Shown piece by piece: positions 39,310-49,744 of a DNA stretch of 64,000 nt; positions within the stretch are counted from its first letter, which is position 1, and every line of letters begins with the position of its first letter. The stretch is from Pomphorhynchus laevis (taxonomy: Eukaryota > Acanthocephala > Palaeacanthocephala > Echinorhynchida > Pomphorhynchidae). The notes below the pieces were generated by a model. The model saw nothing but the letters and a program-made list of their open reading frames with translations. It ran no database searches and had not been told where the DNA came from. The stretch is taken from assembly GCA_012934845.2 (NCBI GenBank), contig WNNJ02000375.1:62001-126000 (forward strand). Direction: 5' to 3'. The translations under genes and the position numbers were made by a program.

Positions 39310-39381
39310 GCCTTATACTACTTTCTGTTGCAGAGCAAAAACCTCTTCAAATAAATCATGGATTTGTTTATCTGCCCACAT

Positions 39382-39972
39382 TTAAGTACGCCTCTCTAGG
39401 GTTTTCCGAATAACTGCGGCTTTTCTGGATGGGATTCGCTGCAGTATGAGCTGACAAATAACTGTAACTTCTTTGAGCGCGATACCTTGATTTGCAGTAC
39501 CCTCACCAACATCCAAGTACCTCGAAGCCAATAAGTCTATGAACCGATTGCTAGCTTGGCAAATGGGTAAAGATAGTAGATTCGGTTTCCAAAGAATGAC
39601 TTTATTGTACATAAAATTAATAGAATCTTCATAGCTGCATGGCATCCTTTCAGCGGACGGGCGATCATTGAATAAATCGCGACTAGCAGCGGTCGGTCGG
39701 GGGTTTAAAAATACATGGTTAATTGTACGGACATCCTCCTGGATGAGCGCTATGGAATTAGCCGGCTCGTTAACTGTGGTTACGTGGCTACTGGTTGAAC
39801 AGCTAGTGGAATGGTCAACTATTATCGGTGAATTTCCTCGGTTGGTGCAGTTCGTAGCAGCACAGTCCGTGCAATATGTGCTTGCCTTTGCGCATTTGCA
39901 TCCCTTGCAGACTGCGTTCTGCCCGTTGCATCCACAGCATCTGGGTGAATTTCGAGGTTTGCCTTTTGTCAT
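39382..39972 (-). pseudogene. R-D N-terminal CXC-like Cys cluster
   Basis: MTKGKPRNSPRCCGCNGQ, CKGCKCAKASTYC, CTDCAATNCTNR: same spacing as R-A with different intervening residues, so the Cys are under constraint. Then a low-complexity Ser/Thr linker and the VILWKPNLLSLPICQASN block. The ATG follows the conserved 5' UTR hairpin by about 20 bp. Confidence 0.65.
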
Positions 39973-40098
39973 TTCGAGGTCAACTTAAATTGCGCACCCC
40001 GGGATGTGCCCTGGGCGTACGGCTTCGTTGACTGTTAGATGTCCGAATGTAAAAAATTGTAGGTTTACTTGTAGAACGTGACAAAAGGTAATTTGCTA

Positions 40099-40252
40099 GA
40101 ACACTATCTGCGGAACAAGCAGCGTCTTCGTATAGATCCGCTAGAATCCCAACAAACTGGACACTGGCTGTGCATCGAGGAAGTCGAAAAATGTTCGGAC
40201 GCCATTTAATGCATCCCTGAAATATCGTGCCATAATACGATATATAATAATA
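40099..40252 (-). repeat. Duplicate of the R-C 5' part
   Basis: It matches 36592-36732 nearly base for base (CIKWRPNIFRLPRCTASVQF and upstream). It is cut at both ends, by R-D's 5' flank on one side and by the LINE B 3' end on the other. Confidence 0.8.
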
Positions 40253-40277
40253 CAATAATTTATTTAACGTGGCAAAT

Positions 40278-40294
40278 GCGTGCAAAATGCACGC
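40278..40294 (-). promoter_or_regulatory. 3'-terminal stem-loop of LINE B
   Basis: GCGTGC (40278-40283) and GCACGC (40289-40294) around a 5-nt loop. This is the same stem as the other three LINE 3' ends. Confidence 0.6.
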
Positions 40295-40586
40295 TTACAT
40301 GACCACTAACAAACAAAAAAAGAACATCAAAAGTCACAGATAATTAGTTAATTTTTGAAATGGAATTGGATTTGGCGTTTGAAGCACGGCATAGATGTTG
40401 ATTGGCGGATATGAATAGGCAGTTAATTCCACAAGAGAGGAGCAGCCACAACGAAAGAGCGGAAGCCAAAAGAGGTAGAGTAGATTGGGACATGTAAAAG
40501 AAGGGAATTACGGGAACGCAGAGCACAATACACAGTACGAGAATTGTCGAGAAAAGGAAGGTTGAGAAATGAAGGGGTATGAGAAG

Positions 40587-41570
40587 TTATAAGGCGAAAA
40601 GCAATGATAAGAAGACGAATTTGAACACGACAATAAATGGTAGGCCAATCAAGAGAAAAAGGTAGTGGGATGTATGATCAAAACGACGAAGACGGAGGAG
40701 AACTCGGACGGCAGCGTTAATGATGCGTTGTAAAGGAAGAAGAGTGGATTTAGGTGAGTTGGAAAATAGACTATGACAGTAATCAAGTCTTGAGAAAAGA
40801 AGAGAAGATATGAGAGTTATACAAGAAGGGAAATCGATCAATATACGAACTTGACGGAGATTGCGGAGTATCAAGGTAGATGAGCGTACTTTATCACTAA
40901 CGAAAGGTTTAAGTGAACGTCGGTTGTCGAAATGAAAGCCTAGGAAAACAAGATTATAAACGATAGGAAGAATTGTAGAATTTAGTGATACGGAAGGAGG
41001 TTCTACGCTGAAGCTTCGAGGTAGAATCCACATAATTTTAGATTTATCAGGATTCAGAGAAAGGCGAAGGGAAGAAAGATGATTGGAAATTGAGACAAGA
41101 CAGCTGGAAATAGAAACACTAAGATCATGAATACGATAAGCAGGTGCGTGAGCATAGATGAGAATGTCATCAGCATATTGCATAACATGGAAGTTAAATT
41201 TATGAGAAATCGAAGACAAGTCACCGAGAAGAAGAGAGAAAAGTATAGGGCCTAATACGGAGCCTTGTGGAACACCGGTCGGAATGGATGAAGGATGGGA
41301 GAGAGAAGAGTTAGAATAGACTCGAAATGTACGGTTTGATAGATATGAAGAAAACCATAATACAGTGGGTAAAGAGAAGCCATAATCATGACGAAGGCGA
41401 TGTAGAAGAATCGAGTGATCGACGATGTCAAAAGCAGACGATAGATCAAGAGAAACTATGACACTACATAATTTATGATCGCGCGAGATGAGTAAGTCAT
41501 TATAAACTTTAAGACAGGCAATTTCAGTAGAGTGATTAGAGCGAAAAGCGGCTTGGAAGGGAGGAAACAA
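40587..41570 (-). pseudogene. LINE B reverse transcriptase
   Basis: The frame is open for 327 codons: AAFRSNHSTEIACLKV, motif A SVIVSLDLSSAFDIVDHSIL, motif B IPTGVPQGSVLGPILFSLL, motif C VMQYADDILIYAHAP, then SLNPDKSKIMWIL and FLGFHFDNRRSLKPFVSDKV. This is a standard CR1/L2/Jockey-type RT palm and thumb with the catalytic residues intact. The fingers are in the upstream frame near 41720-41570. Confidence 0.8.
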
Positions 41571-41795
41571 GTTAGAGGAAAAGAGATATGTATTAACTTG
41601 CTTGAGAACGAGACGCTCAAGGAGTTTAGAGAGGGTTGAGAGAAGTCAAATAGGACGGTACGAAGATGGTAGTGAGGAGTCGAGAGATTGCTTTTTGATG
41701 AGAGGACGAACAGTGGCACATTTCCAGACGGAAGGAAATGTACGGCTACGGATGGACGAGTTGAACAATGTGGTTAGGAAGGGTGAGATAGAGGA

Positions 41796-43022
41796 TCAGA
41801 TATTTTTAAGTAAGTGAGTTGGAATTGGGTCAGAAGGAGAGGTTTTGTTAGGTAATGACAGCAGAACCGAAGAAACTTCATCAGACGAAACGGGAAGAAG
41901 GTGGAATAGTTCTGGGAGGGAAGTATTTAAAGAGAAGAGTGGGTACAAGGGGGCTACGGGTTGTAGGGAAAGTAAATTAGATAGCTTAGTTTGTAGATAA
42001 GAAGAAAATTCATCAGGATTTATATTACAAGAAGTAGATGATCGTGAAAGAATTGAGTTTAAGATTTTCCAATGAGATTTAGAGTTGGAAGATGACTCGA
42101 GTTGATTTCGCCAAAAGATAGTACGTTTAGTACGTATAAGAATAAGATGTGAACGGCGTAGAGAAAAGTAGGAATCACGGAGATTTGGAGGGAGTGAGTT
42201 GGGAGAACGTTTAAGAAAGCGATTATACACACGAAAAGAGTGACGGAGTCGACGCTTAGAAAGACTACAGTCAGAATCGAACCAGGGAGCATGGCGCAAG
42301 CGCTGAGAGCGTCGGAGTCGACTAGGCAGAAGTTTATTGATGATAGACATAAGTTCAGAATCAAACAGAATGCAGAGATCATCGGGAGAGAGATAGTTAA
42401 GAGGAAGTGAAAAGAGTGAAGAATTGAGTAAGGCTGTGCAGAGAATAGGGATATCGAGAAGTTTCCAGGGTCGATTTGGTGTAGGTGTTGGTGGAGGCGG
42501 AGACGGAGGATGGGGACGAGTAAGAGTAAGAGTGACAAGGAAATGATCGGACAAACCAGGATCAGTAATTGACAAGGAGGTATAGTCATTGAAGCAGTTA
42601 GGAACAGCAATGATGTCGAGAGCACCGCCGAGAATATGAGTTGGGCTTGTTGAAAGTAATTTATAGTTAAAATGAGAAAAAAGGTTAGTTAACATGATAG
42701 AGTCAGAGTCATTCGGGCGATCAAGACGAATGCTAATGTCACCGAGAACAAATGAAGGAGTATAAGACAATGAACCGTGAGACATAAGATCTGCAAGGTC
42801 GTTAAAGAAGATACGTGAGGGGGCAACTGAACCTGGACGGTATACAATCACAAGTTCCAGAGGGAAAGGCGTTGATAATCTGCATATGAGTAATTCGAAC
42901 GAGGTGTAACGGATGTTAACGTTGATTTTACGTAAAGACATTGGGTGACGAGCAATGGCAACTATACCGCCATGGTTAAAAGCAGTAGATGTATGAGAGG
43001 CAATTGGACGAGCTGAATTCAA
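41796..43022 (-). pseudogene. LINE B APE endonuclease and linker
   Basis: The 408-codon frame includes IVAIARHPMSLRKIN, PLELVIVYRPGSVAPSRIFF, SFVLGDISIRLDRPND (GDxN-like box), HILGGALDIIAVP and GLSDHFLVTLTLTR (SDH box), then a Pro-rich stretch, RHAPWFDSDCSLSKRRLRH and SSVLLSLPNKTSPSDPIPTH. The N-terminal catalytic N and E boxes lie upstream in another frame (about 43200-43030). Confidence 0.75.
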
Positions 43023-43211
43023 CTAAAGAACAACCAGAGCGACATAAACGACGAATAGCAAGATCGTCGGAGTCACAATGCTAGGATTCGGTAATGCAGA
43101 GAATATCGATAGATAATTGATCGAAGATATCAAGGAGCATATCAGCTTTATGAAGAATGGAGCGAGTGTTGAATAGACTAAGACGAAAAGAATGCTTAGG
43201 AGCGAGATCGA

Positions 43212-44201
43212 CTAGCGAAGAAGACAAGGGGGAGAGATGGGACGCCATCGAATTTTTGGCCTTGTGTGTACAACGTGAAAATTTCCATTGATTTGACGTA
43301 TAGATAAGGATGACTCGCCGTTTGTTTCACGTCGATGTTTCTCAATGCGAGCTAAATTGAGCTGGGCAATATCAGAAGGGGAGCGGTCAAGAAAGATACG
43401 ACAAGTAGACGAAGTGGTAAGAAATTTAAAACGTTGGGAAAGTACCAAGGATGCATGTGAACTATGTCGGAAAACGATTTTTAGGAGTGGAGGACTGAGA
43501 TGATTGGATTTAGTGGATTTGTTTAAACGGATCAAAGATACAGGAGCGATATTGTTGAAGAGGAATGGATTATTATCAGGAAGAATGGTTGCTAGGATAG
43601 ACCTGAAAGCAGATACATCATCATCGAGGCTACATTGAGGAGAAGCAGATTCGGAAACCTTTAAATTAGATATGATAATGCATCGACCGCGCGAAGGAAA
43701 ACGATTACGTAGTGGTGGACGGACAGACCTGGTAGCAGTAGAGGCAGAAGAGCAGATAAACGTGGGAATGACAGGGGTGCTAAGTGAAGATTTAAGATAG
43801 TTTGGAGCATGTGTGACAGGAGTGGAGTGTTGAATCGGTTGATCGGAGATGTTACTGGAGATGATTTTGACGGAAGGATGTAAATTATTGATAGGTGATA
43901 CGGTTGGAGCATGTGTGACAGAAGTGGATTGTTGAATAGGTTGAACGGAGATGTTACTGGAGATAATTTTGACAGAAGGATGTAAATTATTGAGAAGTGA
44001 TACGGTAGAGGTAGAGTAAGGAGTACGTGAAGAGAAGAAAGAAGTATGAGATGTATTTAGATGTGGGGATGAATAGGAAAAATGAGGTACGAGATGAATG
44101 CCTTTACTGTTTGCATTGTTAGGAAGATGAAGATTAAGGGAAGTTTTATCCGTAGTTAAAGGAGGAGTGTGTGCGAGAGAAGTTTCAAGAACGGGTTTCA
44201 T
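43212..44201 (-). pseudogene. LINE B disordered and RRM-like ORF1-type segment
   Basis: A Ser/Thr/Asn-rich segment with a repeated block (INNLHPSVKIISSNIS twice) is followed by RCIIISNLKVSESASPQ, SILATILPDNN, LKIVFRHSSHASLVLSQRF and FLDRSPSDIAQLNLARIEKH. The latter part looks like the RRM/CTD of LINE ORF1 proteins fused to ORF2. It is in phase with the zinc-finger frame upstream, separated by one stop codon. Confidence 0.6.
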
Positions 44202-44207
44202 AGATGA

Positions 44208-44591
44208 CTAAGGAGTTAGTAAGCAAACGGATGACGACGATAGATTGGAAGATATGTTGTCGTTTGTTGATGTTCCATGTATAACAGCGGTCTGAGTCGA
44301 CTGAGAGATATCATCAAGTTTATTTATTGAGCACAAATCTGTTTTGTTAGCGTTCAGAACGTCTCCACCGTTTGAGTGGTCATTCTTCATTAGCTTACCT
44401 ACGAGGGCAGCACAACAGAAGCCGCAGAGGAAATTCCGATTTAAAACGTTGTCCTCGTCAGTGAAAGGAATGGCAACGTGAGTCCAAACATTGCAGTTCT
44501 TGTTGTCGCATCCAATTTGCTTTTCGATGTAAGCTTCCTTGACGGACTTGAGTTGCTGGCCGACATTTTTAGTTAGCTTTCTCTTTGCCAT
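44208..44591 (-). pseudogene. LINE B N-terminal zinc finger
   Basis: After a basic start (MAKRKLTKNVGQQLKS) comes C-x4-C-x-VW...F-x-C-G-F-C (IGCDNKNCNVWTHV ... FLCGFCCAALVGKL), a PHD-like Cys finger. The same pattern is kept in LINE E (VGCDSKDCDVWTLV ... FTCGFCTS) and LINE G (VQCSIHDCSVWTTI ... FVCGFCANK). It probably binds nucleic acid or chromatin. The ATG is supported by the alignment with E. Confidence 0.65.
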
Positions 44592-44848
44592 AATAAAATG
44601 TTAATTAGTTAGTTATAATCAAGAATGTTTAAACTCCGTTAGTCTGCAAGTCGTTAGTTGTAAGTAGCGAGCGGATGTCGTCGATGGTTGTCGATGGTTG
44701 TCGATAATTGTCAAGCGGATGGTTGTCGTTAGTTGTCGTCGAAGGTTGTCGTCGAAGATTGTAGTTTGATTGTTTTACAATCTTGGTGGACAAGATTTTC
44801 CGCTCGCTTCGCTCGCGGAACTGAAATCTGGAATGTAAGTAACTTTAA

Positions 44849-46440
44849 TCAACAACTTTTATCAAGTATGGTGGTTTCCATGCTTGCGACTATTTGAACT
44901 GACAAATTTGAGTTCGTGCAACCTACTAGTGGGATATTTAAGATCATCAAGACGTAACCAAATGGCCTTCCATACAATTCGATTATAACGTTCGATTTGA
45001 TCGTTTGATGACATATGATAAGGTGCTTAGAACGAAAGCGAAACACTGTTGTTTAATAGGTAATATCAAAAAGCACGTATTGTAAAACATGACCCATGGT
45101 CTGTATAGATTCAAGCCGGTAATCCACAAATTGCGAAAATTTGATAAAGACAACGAATTACGGTTTCAGTTGATGTATCATGACACGTTAATTCGAAAGG
45201 AAATCATAAAACTCCATTGATTGCTTAAAATAAGAATTTGTTGTTATTTACTGGGCAACAGATATTTGAAGTGTAAGGACATACGTTCAAAAGGTTTAGA
45301 TGACTTTATTAATTGGCGATTACGATGTTTGAAAAGTTGTTGCTCAATCTTTCCGCAACTGCTGCACTAAGAAATAGACTTCCTAACATCATAAATCAAA
45401 AAAGATAAATTACTTTCTCGAACGTAACGTCATAAACGAGTAATCTCAGAATGTCATAAACATTGATTCAAATCCTTCAAATCGGAAAGTTGAGGACCGA
45501 ATGTCGATACGATGTTTCTAGAAAGTGCATCTTTGATCTTTGATCAATGATGATCGTAAAGTGGATTACCAATCGCAAATTTGGTAATTTACTTTGAATA
45601 ATGTATAAACAATCCAAAGGTGCGACTCAATTTAGCAGTATTAGTCGGTACTAGTAAATTTTGAATATGATGAATACGATTGGGTATGAAAACATTATAC
45701 CATTATAAATCTTATAATCCAGCATACAAACTGTATCGGCAGCGAAAACATATTGTTTCTTATTTAGTTTAATCTTGTACTTTTCAGCGGTATTCATGAA
45801 TTTTTGTAAATTACGATTATGTTCGTTTAGATTTGATCCTCCAATCAAATGTCGCCAAGATAATGAAAGTAGAATCCAAACGTTCTTTAATAATATTTGT
45901 CATTATTCCGCATTTGTTAAACCAAATGACATTCGAGTAAATAAATATCGTCGTCCATTTGCTTCAGAACCTTAAAATGTTTTTATTGTCATGCTACGGG
46001 ATTTGTTGATAAGCTCTTTTGAAATTGAGAACACTATAAACTTTGCATCTAGAAAGTTTATCAATTATTTTCTAGGTGCATCTATTCGAGGTGAAGAAAA
46101 CGCGTATATGCTTGTAAAACAATTTATTGTTAAAATATAGTCGATAATCATTCTAGTTTTGCAGCCTTCTTTCTTAATAAGAACAACCTGAGGTCTCGAA
46201 GTAGATTAACTGTGCTCAATAATTCCTGCATCTAATAATTCCTTTGTCTCCCGCTTAATTGTTGCTTTATCTTCAAGACTTCGTCTTCTTGAGAAGACTG
46301 CAACATTCTTTGTATTTGAGGAGATAGACGAATAATTAAGTCGGTTATACATTTATTGCCGAACAATTGACGGTTATAGTTTCTTCCTTGCCGACAAAAA
46401 TCATTATTACTGTCTTGTGTAATTCTATGTCTATGTCACA
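44849..46440 (-). mobile_element. Ty3/gypsy fossil (second element)
   Basis: On the minus strand, RT-like remains (46290-45650), a poorly kept middle (RNase H region) and integrase-tail-like remains (about 45046-44849) appear in gypsy order. No convincing terminal repeats were found. The element is heavily broken and old. Most of it is recognisable only by short motifs. Confidence 0.55.
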
Positions 46441-46915
46441 GCCGTCATGAGGCAGTAAACAATTTGATATGGCAGGCACTCTGTTCTGCTGGCTTCCCGC
46501 ACGTCGTGAGTCGCCGGGACTTTGTAAGACATATGGTAAACGACCAGAGGGTTTGTCCTTTGCCCCATGGAGCTTCAGTCATCTGCTGGTCTGGGATTGC
46601 ACATGCCCAAATCCTCTAGCGCAGAGCTGGTCAATAAGTGTGATTCATTCACTAATTGCCGTGCCCTCTGAAGCCGAACATCACAAGCTCCGCAAATACA
46701 TCGAACTTGACAGCTTATTACGCGAGTTTGTCGCGGTTTCGGTCGATACTCTCGGTCATCCCTGCGAATCTGCAATAGAGTTTCTCTGCGACCTTGGAAA
46801 TCGATTAGGGGAGACAACTCAAGAGCCGCTTACAAGTAGATGACTGCTACAGCGAATCAGCGCTGAAATTCAACTGGGCAACAGCGCGTGCACGTTGAGA
46901 ATCATGTCAGCGTAC
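46440..46915 (+). pseudogene. RLE endonuclease fragment (S-B)
   Basis: RHEAVNNLIWQALCSAGFPH is followed, after a frame change, by YGKRPEGLSFAPWSFSHLLV, WDCTCPNPLAQSW, KYIELDSLLREFVAVSVDTL and SAIEFLCDLGNRLGETTQE. The end is RISAEIQLGNSACTLRIM. RPEG...WDCTC is the nuclease core of RLE LINEs. It is cut on the left by the gypsy fossil and has no RT. It is a different subfamily from R-A to R-D, related to S-A. Confidence 0.65.
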
Positions 46916-47364
46916 TGCGTCTCGTCCGCTTTGCTGTAAAACATTTGTACTGTTTGTATTATTCATTACTTTATTAAAAAATTAATTTATAAAAAGTAAT
47001 ATCATGTAGAATTGCTTTCATGTCAAATGTAACTAATGACTGCGAACCATCACCGGAAATATAAGAGACTGAATTTATTTTGATCGAGCGCGCTAATATT
47101 TTCCAGAATACTTTTAGAATAAATATTCCTAATTCGGTAAGTTGGATGTAAGTTATGAGATTTGCTCGTTCGCAATTTTTTCTTATTTCGAAATCCGTCT
47201 AGTGAATCTTTTTCATAAAAGTTGGATGTCTTCGACTTACACAATTCCGCCACGAGTATCGGTATAATTTTCTGGGAAGTATAATTGAAATAATGAGCTT
47301 CATAAAATCTTTAAGAATAAATCGATTTTTGCAAATAAATAATTATGCGTCTTCTCTGCAACAT
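46916..47364. other. Unassigned AT-rich spacer
   Basis: A 67-codon minus frame (47253-47050; MAELCKSKTSNFYEKDSLDG) is open but not recognised. Nothing else stands out. Confidence 0.35.
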
Positions 47365-48605
47365 TGTCACGGCCTCAGGTCCATAGGGATCTGAGCCCCC
47401 GACCGCACCAGCGAGCCGCACTCCGACTGAACCATTTGGGGTATCTCACTCCCTTAGAGTTAAGTCTAGGCGGACTATGGTTGGACATCTCGAAATGAGG
47501 AGCATGAGACACCTTATTCTGTGTCCTGGGGAACGTCTTCTAGAGAATAAGACTAATCCCGAGATAGCCCAAGTAACCAAAACGCGTACCTGGGTTTTCC
47601 CATTCAATGACAGAAGCTGAAATTGTTTCAGAGCCCACCTAGCTCTTCAGGATACGTATAAATCTATCCAGGTCAGCTTTCGTTGACCAGTTCACCGTAA
47701 AGGTGAACCTAGAGGTTTTACTCGACTCGTGAAGATTGAGAGTGGTTGAGACTGCAAATGGTGGAGAGTGCTAGTCTCTTAAGTTTATTTTTATTTTTGT
47801 TGAAGGGGCGCCATAAAAGACAACCACATGCGATTTTTCAGATTGTAGAATAAGATTGGATGGGGATAATTGATCTTTTAATCTTCAAAAGAATCGGTTG
47901 ATGTCCGAGACTACATCTTTGCACCTGCGTCCAGAAAATAGCGATGTGGAATCATCAGCCTATACCACTAGATGTTGATCGCGTTTGAAAGCCTTGAAGA
48001 GAACAATGGAGCTAGCAAGATATAATATAGGATAAAGTGGGTTCCTTGATGCACACCTGTAATAGGGTAGAACTAACGTGCATCAGGGTCGTCTTCATAT
48101 TAAAAACACTTGGTATACAGCAGGATCTCCACTCTGTTCACAATTCTCGCAGGCAACCCGAGGGATCCGAGAGAGGAGATAACGTAGGGAGTGGATATGC
48201 GGTCAAATGCAGCAGAAAAGTCAAGAAAAACAACCACGGCAAGCTGATAGATGACTGTTATCCTTACAAAACTGATGTATCTCACCAATTGCTAAATGGA
48301 CCCAGCACCCTTTGACAGACCCCTTTAAAACTCGGTGGGATTAAGTTACGCCTACTTAAATCGTCGCGGATTCTACGCGCTAGCGCTTTTTCATAGATGG
48401 AGATTGGGGTATTTTGAATCGAAATGGACCACAGGTCTTTGGGACATGAAACCGATTTTTTCTCAGGTAAAAATACACGTCGGCTAATATTGATGCCTGC
48501 TACATCATATGTTGAGGCTAAAAGCATTGTGACGGCCACTTCTCTTTTGCATTCGATGCTGTTGATCGAATGTTCTATCTTTCGATCATTCTTTCCCGCT
48601 GACAC
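47365..48605 (-). mobile_element. LINE K-B, second copy of the I/R1-like LINE
   Basis: The 3' UTR (47365-47740) aligns with positions 1-370. RT remains include LAVVVFLDFSAAFDRIS and GLPARIVNRVEILLY (48288-48100). The upstream finger part includes ISRRVFLPEKKSVSCPKDLW and YEKALARRIRDDLSRRN (48605-48282). It is truncated at about 48600, where an unrelated zinc-finger fragment is joined. More decayed than K-A in the palm (ADD region at about 47960). Confidence 0.65.
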
Positions 48606-48848
48606 TCGACAAGTCCTTATCGGTTATCATGTTATTTGCTTCGTCACGGCATGTCATTTCAACTGTTGCTGCGTGTTGAGCGGGCAAAAGGCCATATCCG
48701 GGGCAGCGGAAACGGGTGGTCCATGGACTCGAATTCTGCCGTTCATGGTAAGGGCCGATAATTTCCCGCATCGCGGACACTTGCCTCCGTTCTCGCCAAT
48801 TACTCCACGTTTAATATGATTTTCGTCTTCTCTTGTTGGATGTGTCAT
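48586..48848 (-). pseudogene. CCHC zinc-finger N-terminus of an RLE LINE (S-C)
   Basis: MTHPTREDENHIKRG is followed by GGKCPRCGKLSALTMNGRIR and VHGP; then, in another frame, RCPGYGLLPAQHAATVEMTC. CPxCG...HGP...RCPG is the N-terminal finger found in some RLE LINEs. It fits the S family by type, but this link is inferred. Only the 5' end of the ORF is left, joined to LINE K-B. Confidence 0.45.
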
Positions 48849-49224
48849 GATCTTGTTGACCTTCTTTGTGTGTTCAAGTGTAAGTAGTTAATAATTGTGT
48901 ATTTAAGCTTGTAAGAATTTATAAAGACCAAGGCAATTTTTTAACATCCTTTTTAAATAATCTGTGATCCATGGTATATTATTTCTTTGTCTTAATTGTT
49001 CGTTTAAATTTTGATCATGTCTATCCGCTTTAATTTTTTAATAGGAGAAGATTTATTAAGAAAAATTACCGTGATAAATCCCTTTTTAAATTGTTCAAAC
49101 ATTTGTAAGAATTATTAACGGCTTATATGATTGCAGATCGAATGCACATTTATGAGGCCTGATCAACAATATGATCATGCATGATCGCAATTTTGTTTTT
49201 GTTCTTAATAATGCGAGTTGGTTT
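48849..49224. other. AT-rich spacer
   Basis: It contains TGTAAGTAGTTAATAATTG at about 48881, similar to the hairpin arm at 20770. No coding or structural feature otherwise. Confidence 0.4.
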
Positions 49225-49510
49225 TTTTTGCTTGTAGTGTTGCTATCCGTCTGAGCATTTTTGCCACTTAACATCCTGTGCCGTTGAGATGCGAAAAGAT
49301 CGCTGGTACAAATTAAACTTTTTCTACCGATTCAACCCTCTCTTAATATTTATCGATTTTGCGTTCATAATAAATATACGACGACTCAAGGCTCTTCGAG
49401 AGATTAGATGGGGCGATTGAGTTGAATATGCATACATCAATAAAGTTTCGCGTCGTTTTATCTCCGTATAAGTCAAAACATGATATGTCTAAGACATAAT
49501 ATCATATTAT
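49225..49510 (-). pseudogene. RLE fragment R-E
   Basis: The minus strand reads VLDISCFDLYGDKTTRNFID, then VCIFNSIAPSNLSKSLESSY, a stop, ERVESVEKV and FVPAIFSHLNG. This matches the nuclease core and following helix of the R family (ARLDI..., TFIDVCVFN.LAPSY, RxxEIExSxFxxxVFS). It is a short, decayed fifth member. Confidence 0.55.
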
Positions 49511-49744
49511 ATCTAAGACATTCTATTTCAATATTGTTACACACGTCCTTTAAAGAAGATGCATGAAGTTTCTCGTGATATCATGTCGCACTAAATGTAA
49601 TCCACCAACTTTACAAGATAAACTGTGAAAAGAATTCGGCATGCCCAGATACAAACTACTGGTGCATCAAATGGTAGAATTGCATATAGAATATCCAAAG
49701 CGTCTTCAAATTCAACTGTGCTAAAAAAGTTTAAGAGGAAAATT
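49511..49744. other. Spacer
   Basis: Contains a short duplication (ATATCTAAGACAT-like, about 49485-49530). Nothing else recognised. Confidence 0.35.

Larger units (their letters stand above)
36983..40045 (-). mobile_element. RLE LINE R-D, near full length
   Basis: This is the most complete member: 5' UTR hairpin (about 39990-40020), CXC N-terminus (39972-39382), linker (39309-38788), RT (38806-37598) and RLE (37567-36983). Frame breaks separate the four parts. It lies head to tail with R-C, and between R-C and a duplicate of the R-C 5' end (40099-40252). Confidence 0.8.
40256..44830 (-). mobile_element. CR1/L2-like LINE B, near full length
   Basis: From 5' to 3' on the minus strand: 5' UTR with GTCGATGGTT-type tandem repeats and a TTCCAGATTTCAGTTCC monomer (44830-44600), zinc-finger N-terminus (44591-44208), Ser/Thr-rich and RRM-like ORF1-type part (44201-43212), endonuclease (43022-41796), RT (41570-40587) and the 3' stem-loop (40294-40278). 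A few stops and frame changes separate the open pieces. Strong similarity to LINE A and to the first half of LINE E. Confidence 0.8.

Noticed and set aside
46469-46843. 124-codon frame at 46469 as a host gene
   Set aside because: The peptide core (KRPEGLSF ... WDCTCPNPLA) is the C-terminal nuclease of an RLE LINE.
46440-48850. S-B and S-C as two ends of one RLE LINE
   Set aside because: They are on opposite strands and separated by LINE K-B. The shared family is an inference only.
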